The notes under the pieces were generated by a model. The model did no database searches, was not told the DNA's origin, and saw only the letters and a program-made list of their open reading frames with translations. The translations under genes and the position numbers were made by a program. From Beaufortia kweichowensis (Eukaryota > Chordata > Actinopteri > Cypriniformes > Gastromyzontidae), in the NCBI GenBank assembly GCA_019155185.1, contig CM032817.1:8762034-8826033 (forward strand): DNA of 64,000 nucleotides, in the 5' to 3' direction. Below, piece by piece: positions 24,357 to 34,362 of the stretch (within the stretch, counting starts at the first letter, position 1; each line of letters starts with the position of its first letter).

Positions 24357-27300
24357 ATGAACACAGGAGATGTCCCAGCAACTGTGACCCTTGAATCCGT
24401 AAATTCTGTCACATTTACTCAAGACACTGATGGAAACATAATCCTACACTGCCCTCAAAATGGTGAGACGCCCACTCCAGGTGTACATTATGAAATCTTT
24501 TGATATTATATCAAGCAGTATTTCCTTGTCCTGGATGTATTTGTTTATGAAAAGGTCATTATGTATTGCAGATGAGGAGGACTTGGGTTCAGACGAAACC
24601 ACTGAACCGGTTCACAAACGACTGCGATTGTCAAGTGATGATGCAGAAGAGCATCATGATTCTACCTCAGCAGAGTATTCTGTTGTCACCTTGCCTAGTA
24701 AGTGTAAACATCAAATGTTTCAAAACATTGTGAACATTACACATTAGTAAAAATAGTAAACATTTACGAAACAGAATTACAGAGATGAAGACAATATTTT
24801 GAAAAGTTTGCAAACACCTTTCTATCCTTTTTTACGATAAAGCATTTTAACATTAAAAAATAATCGAACAATGCATTACACAACAATTACAGTACTAACC
24901 AGTCTGTGATGATTTTAGTTACAGAAGGCGATGAAAGTTTTGAGGTGACAATGACTGCGACAGAGATGAGAGAAGGAGAGCTGGAGTCAGATGATTCTCA
25001 AATACAGGTTGTCACATGAATTTACTTTCAGCTGTTTATGATACTTGTGATACTTGTGTGTCTTTGTATATATTAATTAAAATGCCCTAGTTTGATACAA
25101 CAAGAGATACAACAAGACTGATATGCCAAGAAGAAGTGCATTGCAGAGATGTTGAGCTGTTTATTTTGTCCGCAGAATAAAGATTCTCCCAAGAAAGCTG
25201 AAGATGTGTCGGCCGTCAGTCAAGCCTGGTTCACTACAAAAGAAGATAAAGACACACTGGTTAACAAAGGTAAGTGTTGTTATATGACTTGTAACAACAA
25301 GTCTGTGCACGTCTGGATTGTTGTAGAAATGACAGACACTCAACATGTAGGCTGTAACAGAATTTGTTACATCCGCAGGTCACAAATGGAAACAGGGTAT
25401 GTGGTCAAAAGAGGAGATTGATATTCTGATGAGTAACATAGATCGCTACTTAAAGGTGAGCAGATTTCACGTGTCATATTTTCTGGTTGAGCTGGTACGT
25501 CTGCAGCCCCGCTCATCTTCTGTCTGTCAAAACTCAGAGTCGGGGGATCCAGGACCCTGCAGAGATCATCTTTGAGATGCCAAAAGAAGAGAGAAAAGAT
25601 TTTTATCGCAGTATAGCGTGGGGTTTGAACAGACCACTGTTTGCAGTATACAGACGTGTACTGCGGATGTACGATAACCGAAACCACGTAGGAAAGTAAG
25701 GACACAGAGATTTACTACCTTACGTAGAATTGTTTGTACATTATAATGTCTGCAGTAATATTTGTTGTGTTATTTTCTTGTTGTTTAGATATACTGATGA
25801 GGAGATCAACAAACTAAAAGAGTAAGTTGAAGCACAAACACCACAAAGTTTGGTCTCAGAGTTTTTCAATCTCACATTTCTGTATGATGTCAGGCTGAGA
25901 GAGAAACACGGGAATGATTGGGCTACCATCGGGGCAGCGCTCGGTCGCAGTGCGTCTTCTGTGAAGGACCGATGTCGACTCATGAAGGACACGTGCAACA
26001 CTGGTGAGATTTTCTTAATTCGTGTTTCACTGCTTCCAAACAGTTGTTTTAACACCATAATTCCTGATGCATGCTAATGTCTTGATAAACATTTCCACCA
26101 ACCAGGAAAATGGACAGAAGAGGAAGAGAGAAGGTTGGCCGAGGTGGTGCATGAGTTGACTGGCACGGAGGCAGGTGATGTCGTTACTCAGGGCGTCTCC
26201 TGGGCGACGGTGGCAGAACTAGTCGCCACTCGCTCGGAAAAACAGTGCCGCTCCAAATGGCTAAATTACCTTAACTGGAAGCAGAGCGGTGGAACAGAAT
26301 GGACCAAAGAAGATGACATCAACCTTGTCCGCAGGTATGTGAGGTCACAGCAGATGCGCAGCCCTGTTCATGATGATATTTGGTATTCCTTAAAACATGT
26401 TCCTGGTCTTATCGTAAACGATTGTTATAAACCTTTAATGAGCAGAATAGCTGAGCTGGAGGTAGAAGATGAGAACGAAATAAACTGGGATATTCTGGCT
26501 GGTGGTTGGAGCAGCGTACGCTCACCTCAGTGGCTGCGCAGCAAATGGTGGACCATTAAAAGACAAGTAACCAATCACAAGGATCTTCCCTTCCCTGGTG
26601 AGCCAATGAGAACCATCCTTATATTTTAACATATCTGCTGTAATAATGCGCAGATGTTGAAGCTTTTGTTTTGTGTAGTCTTGTTGAAAGGACTGCAGGA
26701 TGTTGTGGAGGCACCGCCGTCTACGAAGGTCATGGTGGTCGGTTCTCGATCTGCTACTGCTTCGCCTAGCCCGGTCACTGCTCTTCAGATCCCGGTTCAG
26801 ATTCCAGTGCAGATCACGCATGTCTGTAAGTATTACTGTAAAAACAACAGGGCTGTTAATGCACATTCACTGAACTAAAACCAGTCATATGACTGTGGTT
26901 TCAGTGGAAAATCAAAGCATTTGTCCTGCAGCTGCAGGTGTTCTAGTGGGGTTTTTGTGGTTATACATGTTCAATGCTGTTAAAATCTCCCGTCTACAGC
27001 TTCCTCAGATGGTGTGAGTGGTACTTCAGATGGTGAAACCATCACATTGAATTCTGGAGCTTTACAGACGTTCGAATTACTGCCTGTAAGTACTGCTGCT
27101 AAATATTATTTGGTTATGTTATGCAAGTCAAAATATATATATGTAGTATGTTATAAATAATTTGTTTCATTTCCTCTTCTAGTCATTTCACCTGCAGCCT
27201 ACTGGCACCCCTGGAACCTATTTCCTCCAAACAGGAACCAATCAGAGCCTCACACTTTCAGCCAATCCCACGGTCACACTCACAGCTGCAGCCTCCCCAT

Positions 27301-27997
27301 CTTCCCCGGATCAGATTATCTTACACAGCCTAACAGTATATCTATTTAATCTATCTATACTTAAATCTATCTATTTGCTTTACCAGAAAACATATAGAAC
27401 TGTCCAAAGATCAGCATTGTTGTCCTATAATCTAAAATGTTCTTACACACTTACTTTTTCATAAGGGTGACACTGAAAATGTGACCGTTCAGATGTCCCA
27501 TCCTGGCATCATCATCCAGACGGTGACCTCAGAAGACCTCTCCGAGCTTGAAGGAGAACAAGGGCTTGTAAAGGAACAGCCTCCTGAAGACAACTCTGGA
27601 GAAGAGGAACATAGAGAACACAGTTCAACCGATGGAGAAAAGGTATTGGCTTCATAACCTCAAAGGCAAAACCCAAATATCTCAGATAACTGGTTTTTAA
27701 TTCTCTCGATCAACGTTTTCTTGTAGATGCTGATTTCCTGTAAGGTTGAGGAATCTGAGAATTCTGGGATAAGTGATGGTGCTGTTCTTATGGTTTCATC
27801 TCCAAGCAGCTTCATTCCTTCGAATGAAGATATCAGCACAGATTCTGTCCTGCCCCTTGGAACGCTGACAGGTACTGAGAGCACTTTGCATCTGCTAGCT
27901 CCGATCACTTGGAAGGTGAATAGATAAAAAATTTAGCTGGTCTTTGTTTTTCCTCCCAGATCCCATTTTGGAGAACCAAGAAGAAGGATCAGACTGA
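24357..27997 (+). CDS. dmtf1: Cyclin-D-binding Myb-like transcription factor 1
   Basis: Coding exons: 24357-24462, 24572-24697, 24919-25007, 25176-25269, 25379-25455, 25538-25695, 25789-25821, 25894-26003, 26106-26334, 26446-26597, 26679-26825, 27000-27085, 27183-27335, 27466-27642, 27727-27871, 27960-27997; sum 1920 nt, 639 aa, all phases consistent. The acidic N-terminus (VNSVTFTQDTDGN) and central Myb-like repeats are unmistakable: HKWKQGMWSKEEID, then GNDWATIGAALGRSASSVKD, then GKWTEEEERRLAEVVHELTG and SKWLNYLNWKQSGGTEWTKE. The C-terminal part has QIPVQITHVS and the Gln/Thr-rich activation segment. DMTF1 activates ARF transcription, binds D cyclins and acts in the nucleus as a tumour suppressor. 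It is shorter than the human protein (about 760 aa), mostly C-terminal. It includes a 33-nt exon (25789-25821) and a stop-free 111-nt intron (26335-26445). Divergent from elapor2. Confidence 0.95.
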
Positions 27998-28630
27998 GAC
28001 TGTTACTCCTTGCTGTAATAAGCATGATGCTCGGCTGGATTGTCTTCAAAAGCGAGATATCCAACACCTTTGAATGACATATCAAAACAAGACACCCGAT
28101 ACTAACAAATTTGTAAGATGTGTGATGAGTACATTGTTGTTACCCAAGTTTCATTAGACTGGTGGGTTTAAATGGACCCAAGAGGCTAATGCAAATGACT
28201 TCAGAGCCTTATGTAGGATCAAATACGTCACACAGGATCATGAGTATGAAAAATACTTTTATTAAAACACTCACAGTATTTAACATATAATTACTTTAGT
28301 TTCTGAGCCTCACCCACGTCTCAAACGTAAAATACTCGAATTAAGTTATACTTGTTTTATAGGTCGGTTTTAAAATATGGAATACGTTTATTGTGTTACA
28401 ATGTTTTTTGTGTGTGTATTTGACTGGTTTTTATAGCCTACCTTCCTGTGTAACCATAATACATGATAAATAAACTATGTAAAGCTGCAATGTTATGATA
28501 GGTTTGTAGCAGAATGTCTGCTTCATTCCAGATGTCCACTAGTATAGATAATTTATCAAAGGGTTTAAATTTTCACCTAACATGTATGTAATAGTGCCTA
28601 TGTGTTTATTTATTGAATAAACAAAACATT
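27998..28630 (+). other. dmtf1: dmtf1 3' UTR with two polyadenylation signals
   Basis: Non-coding sequence after the dmtf1 stop, with AATAAA at 28469-28474 and 28616-28621. Either could end the transcript. Confidence 0.6.
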
Positions 28631-30284
28631 GACACAACTTAAATGTTTTTATCCATTGCAGTAAATTATTGGCAGTAATACGATGCATTGCTACAGGGAT
28701 TGGAGGATTATAGTAGCTCAGAGATTAAGGAAAAGAGCTTTGCATGTGAATGTTGTTCGTTAAATCCCTGATTAATTCATCACTGAAAGTTACCTTGAGG
28801 TCTCTTGGCTAAAATCAAAGGATTTGAGTCAGATTGTTTTCTCTTGTTCAGAGAAAACATACTTACTACATCAGTTGAGAAAGATGTTTACATGTCCTTG
28901 TTCATATGAATAGTAGTCAACCTAACTTACTTTTTTACTTTTACTTTAACCTCAAAGAGAAAATATTATTTTAATATTCATAAAAACATCACATTTCTGC
29001 CACAAAATGAAACAAGTTCATTTAAATTAAGACCATCTATAAAACACTGGTCATGTTATGTAATAACAAACCTTTAAAAAATCTTTATAAATAAACATAT
29101 ATACAGCTAAGTACATAAATAATTTAGTAATAATTTATAAATAATTTAGTGACCCTCTCCATTTGACAGTAAACTAAATTTTTCATCATTACTCATTCAA
29201 ATTATTATATTAGGATGAACTATTAAATTGCATTATAAATGCAGTCATTTGATTAATATAGATCTAAATATATCTATAGAGAAATGAGTAAAAAAGTCAC
29301 AAAGTAGCTTGCATGTAACTTTTCATCTTACGTTCACATTTTAATCCATTTTTAATCAGCTAACTTTATGAAATGTGTTACTTTGTGAAACAAAGTTTAT
29401 GGCTAAAGACAAAACAGTGGAAAGATGCAAACTCAGACCTTATGAAGGGGCTTTTGGAGGTAAAAATCCACCTGCAAGATGTTCATTTTACACAATCTGG
29501 TGAAAGGACAACAAACTCTGGTGTGTCTTGCGTTACATTTGCGCAAAATAGGCTACTGCTTCTGACTGCTGCTCATTGTCATCTCTACTAATGAACAAAT
29601 GAGTAAAATCAGGTGTGTTTGATGAGGAAGTTCTGAAGGTACCAGAAGCTGAACTGAGCAACAACATCAGATCAGTATGTGATGTCACTGTTCCATGACT
29701 GTGTATTATAATGAATGCAAAAAAGCATGAACACATTATGGTTATGTATTTATTCATTACATAAAACTGAAATTATAAATGGCATAATTTTAAGATTTCA
29801 CCATATCAAATAACAGTGTGGTGCAATTTAGAAAAAGGAAGAAAAAAGCAGCATTTACAATGACTTGCTGTCTTTAATCAAGTGCTCTGAGTCAAGATTG
29901 CTTTTCTAATAATTTAAATACAAAAGAAATATCTCAATTGGGAATGTACTACAGATGTGTCATGTACAAATATAAAAGCATTATGCATTACACTGCCATG
30001 GCTTATTTCAAGAGGTCTTGTAATTACATTGGCATATAGATTGGTAAGCTGTGTACAGCATTTAGAATACAAAAGGTGTGCATGACATCCCAGAGTGCTA
30101 CTGATCATTAACATAACTGCATCTATAATATGTTTGGTCCAATAACATGGCTCCCAAAGGCAGACTGGCCCAGCCCACAAATAGGGCTTGTAGGAAGTGA
30201 ATTCTCCTGATTCAAAAACTCACGTGAAGTGTTGTGGGATCTCCACATCCCACATAATGAACATTCCTGTGACTGGATACAGTT
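28631..30284. other. dmtf1-tmem243 interval, probable tmem243 3' UTR
   Basis: AT-rich DNA between converging genes. A weak tRNA/SINE-like segment lies near 28710-28780 (TAGCTCAGAG, GTTAAATCCC). A minus-strand AATAAA (TTTATT at 29749-29754) may end tmem243, giving it a 0.5-kb 3' UTR. No protein-coding exon is supported. Confidence 0.45.
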
Positions 30285-31066
30285 TTATAAGGCATTGCTC
30301 TGTTTGTCGTGGCCCACGTCATGAAAGTACAAGTTGGCACAGATACACAACAGTACGATGGAACACAGCATATAGTAGATCAAGTTGCGAAATTTAGGCT
30401 CTAAATCTCCCTGCCTATACCAGTGAATCTGAAAAACAGAGAAGACAAGATGTGATTTAAGTTATTTAGATCAGGAAATGTATAAAATGACATTTTGATG
30501 CAGTTATTACTCACTGGCAATGCTTTTGTGTTACGCATCTCAGACTTACCAGCACCAAAACCGACCCGCAGACAAGCATGATACAGACGGCAAAGAATAT
30601 ATTCAATGGCTTTGGAGGCAGTGAGGGAAAGACAAAGGAGCTAATAATAGTGACCTGAAACAGAAAGTGAGAATTCAGCATCCTCCTGTACCAATCATAT
30701 TAATAGAAATACCAGCTGCTCTTTCATGGCAAAAACTTACAAGAACAAGTAAAGACGTTAGTCCACCGATTACTAAATTGATGATTCTATCCTGAAGGTG
30801 ACAAAAATATATTAGTGGACAGGTCATTTGAAGTGAATAGTCATTTTATTCTAGTGAATATAATGCACGCTTATTATTTTGAATAGCATGCTCTAATGAA
30901 TCATGGCAGTAAGACAAAGAACATGTATTACATTAGAGGGTAAATTTTTATAACATTAGACCATAAAATTAAATCACATTAGAGTTACCCTGGCCGATGT
31001 CTCGCCAAACAGAGGCCTGTTGTCCATTCCACTGGTGCCATATGTGCGTGTAGTAAAGTCATCCAT
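30285..31066 (-). CDS. tmem243: Transmembrane protein 243
   Basis: Minus-strand coding exons 31066-30989, 30791-30741, 30654-30550 and 30428-30285, all phase 0, 378 nt, 125 aa (human TMEM243 about 118). The start MDDFTTRTYGTSGMDNRPLF and the block DRIINLVIGGLTSLLVLV, followed by FPSLPPKPLNIFFAVCIM and WYRQGDLEPKFRNLIYY, align throughout with the human protein. Four hydrophobic segments are visible. The molecular function is not established to my knowledge. The C-terminus extends the HDVG end by about eight residues (HDKQSNAL). It converges on dmtf1, as the human genes adjoin at 7q21. Residue choice at the exon 1 donor gives A-R-D, versus A-K-D in human. Confidence 0.95.
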
Positions 31067-32430
31067 GGCAACAGCATTACATAGACCCTGTCCCTGATAT
31101 CTACCAGCAGAACCCCCTCTTTATTGGAGGTCGGCAATGCATGCTCGCTCCTTTCTTGTTGGGTTTGCTCCTCAGGGCAAGGGATTTAGAAGCAGTATAT
31201 CATTATGTTGGGTTACCTGTAATACAGATCAGACATCATCCACGGAGTCAAATACAAACATGCTTTTAGTTTGTATCAATAATTTCATGGAAGTATCAAA
31301 GGTGATATGATGAAGTGATAAGCACATTAGTCATGCACTTTTTAACAAATAGAGCGATTCAGAGTAACAAAACAAGCAAGTCTTTCTAACAGTCAGCCTA
31401 GGGGCTTTGAGCTGATTTCTGCAGCTTGGTTCATGAAATCACATAAACACAGGATTTTTAAAAATGTGATCGGTCATGTGGCCAGTGCAAAAACAGTGTT
31501 TTGCACAAATTTACAAATGTGGCTTGTGCAGCATCACATTTGTAAGTGCTTTATGTAATATACAATTCTGACACTTAACCAACAGATGCATTAGCAATGC
31601 TGTCACAAAAAAGTACCACAGTTTAAAACCAATAAAGACATTACAAGTTATGTTTTGTGGCACACAACTTCTAACAAATTACCTTGAGATCCAAGATGAC
31701 TCCTCATCATTCTGATGTACAGATGATTTAAAATCCTAAATATGGCTCATTTAAAAAGACAGAGGACAGAAAACCAGGAGCACCTCCAGACTGTTTCAAT
31801 TCTGTAAGTGTGTTAGTAACCAAAGATCAGCATTAGTGCATGAAGTTACTTCTCTACACTTTCTAGTATTGATTGTACAAATCCATGTGGATCTAGTTTC
31901 CTCTCAAAATAAGAAAGGTGGCTTAATGGTTATGTCTGACACCATATAGATCAACACACTTTTATAGCAAGGAATTTTTATCTTAATTTTTAACCAGTCC
32001 ATTGAATTACTTAATTTGAAAAGATTGAACTATATCTGCATGTGCATGGACTGATACATTACAACTTACTGATAAATAAACTATTAATAAATTGGTCGTA
32101 TAGTCAGTCATATAATATGATAACTACTTCTGATTCTTTTAATTGGAAAAATGTAAATACGACTATAATCACATTACTGCTATAGATTACTTTAAATGCA
32201 TCAAAAAGGCTAACAGGCTAATGTAAACAAAAGCAAACTATAATAACAAAATAGAGGAAATGTTTGTGTTAAATAAACTGTTTATGTAACTTACGTGAAA
32301 GTAGTACAAACGTTGGGGTTTATTGATAACACAACGGTATTTTCTGATCAGAGTATTATCCGCATGACTTCCCAAGAGCAGCACAGCACAGTAAAGACTA
32401 GTGGCATGAAACCGGAAGTAACGTCATCTT
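31067..32430 (-). promoter_or_regulatory. tmem243: tmem243 5' region
   Basis: No coding exon is visible. Near its distal end is an ETS site ACCGGAAGT (32411-32419) followed by an ACGTCA half-CRE (32421-32426), a usual pairing in housekeeping promoters. The putative transcription start is therefore near 32.3-32.4 kb, with one or more non-coding 5' exons between it and the ATG. GTAAGTTACA read on the minus strand near 32290 could be the first donor. Confidence 0.4.
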
Positions 32431-33046
32431 AAAGGGCCATACGGTTTGTTTGTTTATTCAACTCATTTGTTTTTATTTTAAACAAGACACAAACCTTTTA
32501 ACTATCCTAACATACAGATATATTTACACAAAAAATAAACACAGATAGTAATAAAGAGAAGTCAAAAGGTTTTGGGTTAAAAGTGATTTTTTCTTTCCTT
32601 CCACAATAATGCATCAAACCAGAAAATAATTATCATTAATACATGAAATAAAAAAGCTATTCTCCTGATAAACTGTGGTTTATTAAGTATTTTTAACAAC
32701 AAGAACAACATTCACCATATTTGGTTTCCTAGTACTACATAACAAAAAGATAATATATAAAAATATATTGTCTAAAACACAAAAGCGACAGTCAATGCTT
32801 TGTTCTGAAACAATTTACCATATTTGTAAATGCAACAGATTAAAATTATACAGTCTGTTTTAACTGCTGGTTTATTCTGGTATTAACACAATTAAAAAAA
32901 GATAAAAGTTGAAAGGTTGTATGGTAATTTATCTTTAGGTAACATCAAATAGTATTCATGTGAAAAATATTCAATGGTACAGTGACTCTGTGCTCATACT
33001 TTAAAAAAAAAGAAATACAGGATAAGTGCTGGTTGGGTCAGGGCCG
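32431..33046. other. tmem243-meig1 interval with meig1 polyadenylation signal
   Basis: AT-rich sequence. A minus-strand AATAAA (TTTATT at 32871-32876) lies 170 bases beyond the meig1 stop and is the likely 3' end of that gene. Nothing else is recognised. Confidence 0.5.
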
Positions 33047-33620
33047 TCAGTATGCATAAACTTTCACTTTATGAACCTCCCTATCTTCACACTCCCTCTT
33101 TCTGTTGTAGTAGTAGAATGTATTATCTCGACGTTGAAGCTTTTTGACAAACCCAGTGTCAGGCCAACGGTCAATCTGGGACAACAGTACAAAAAATCAA
33201 TTCCCCATTTTCATTTAGGGCAAGTTATAATCAGGAAATATTAGATAAACAAGAACAATTTAAGGATTTAAAATATATATAATGCTTAACAGTGCTAAAT
33301 ATATGTTGCACTTAATATACATTACATTATTTAGAAATATATATGAGAGAATACATCTGGCCATTTGTAATTATTGAAAATACAATGAGCATATGACCAG
33401 TTAAGCATTATATAATGTAACAATGCTTGGCAGTGTTAGTAGTGGAAGCTTTTATAAAATGCCTATTTTAAAGAGCATCAGGTGGTACCTCGACTTGCTT
33501 AATCTGCCTGTACTCCAGTTCATCTCTGTATCCAGCTTGCTGGAATCTGTACAGGTTCTCAATCTCCCCCGTCCATTGTTTTGCTCGGCTTATGGACTTT
33601 GGTTTGGCGTTATTATCCAT
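33047..33620 (-). CDS. meig1: Meiosis expressed gene 1 protein
   Basis: Two coding exons on the minus strand, 33620-33489 (44 codons) and 33175-33047 (42 codons plus stop), 86 aa (human 88). The donor is GTACCA and the acceptor TTGTCCCAG, phase 0. The N-terminus reads MDNNAKPKSISRAKQWTGEI and the second exon DRWPDTGFVKKLQRRDNTFY, closing with HKVKVYAY. These match MEIG1 almost residue for residue. MEIG1 partners PACRG in the manchette of spermatids and is needed for sperm flagellum assembly in mice. Each exon is short, so the gene is easily missed. It lies upstream of and divergent from dclre1c, with 742 bp between the start codons, the same neighbour as in mammals. Confidence 0.95.
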
Positions 33621-34362
33621 CAAAAAAGAGGACATCTTCCTGTATATGACAACAAAAGCAATTTGACATTATTATTATTACTGGGAATAACTACAGATTT
33701 ACAACAGACCTCTTTGCAATAGTCAAATCAATCAATAACTGCTTATCAAAAGTACAATAGCATCAGTAACAGAAGACAATATAGAAATATAAACACCACA
33801 CAGTAAACTAAAACAGGTAAGTATTTTAACAAAAGCAAATGAAAAAACAAACATTTATTATTATAAATGACCATGTAAATATTTATATTAATACTGTTTT
33901 ATACGAACGTTTGTCCTGAGTGATAAAATGCGTTTAACGTCGTTCGTCTGGCAAGCTACTGTAAGCTGCGCGTCATCGTATCCAAGCAACCGTACTGAAA
34001 ACACATGGGGCTGGCCAATCAAAACCATACTCGAGGATAGAAGGAAAAGTGCAGTTTGGTTGGCCAACCAAAACCGCACCCGGAAATTCGTCTAGCGGAA
34101 AGTGGATGTGCTGTCTTTTACACACAATAAATTGAAAAATGTACACTCTTTGAATATACTATGCTTGAGGGAGTACTGTTTGCAGTGTTTTAAATGTTAC
34201 ATTTCCTAGTCCAACAGATGTCGCTGTACTTACAGATGTTGATTTCCGACTTGAGGAACGACGGATGTCTGTGATCGATGTCTTAAGTCTAGAAACAACT
34301 GGGTCATCATGCCTTTTAGGCGGTTTATGAACTCTTAATCAGTTTATCTCTATGCGTTCAAC
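33621..34362. promoter_or_regulatory. meig1/dclre1c divergent upstream region
   Basis: The 742 bp between the two start codons hold a CpG-richer core (about 33900-34120). Within it are a CCAAT box (34015 area, GGCCAATC), a near repeat GGCCAACC about 50 bp on, each followed by AAAACC, and an RFX X-box-like GTATCCAAGCAAC (33978-33990, one mismatch in the left half). An RFX site would fit a flagellar gene. Start sites are not determined. Confidence 0.4.

Noticed and set aside
26135..26629. An uninterrupted 164-codon dmtf1 exon
   Set aside because: It includes a 111-nt intron with proper GT and AG ends whose removal restores the direct INLVR-RIAEL join of the family.
33423..33722. A 99-codon plus-strand frame
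   Set aside because: It is the antisense shadow of meig1 exon 1.
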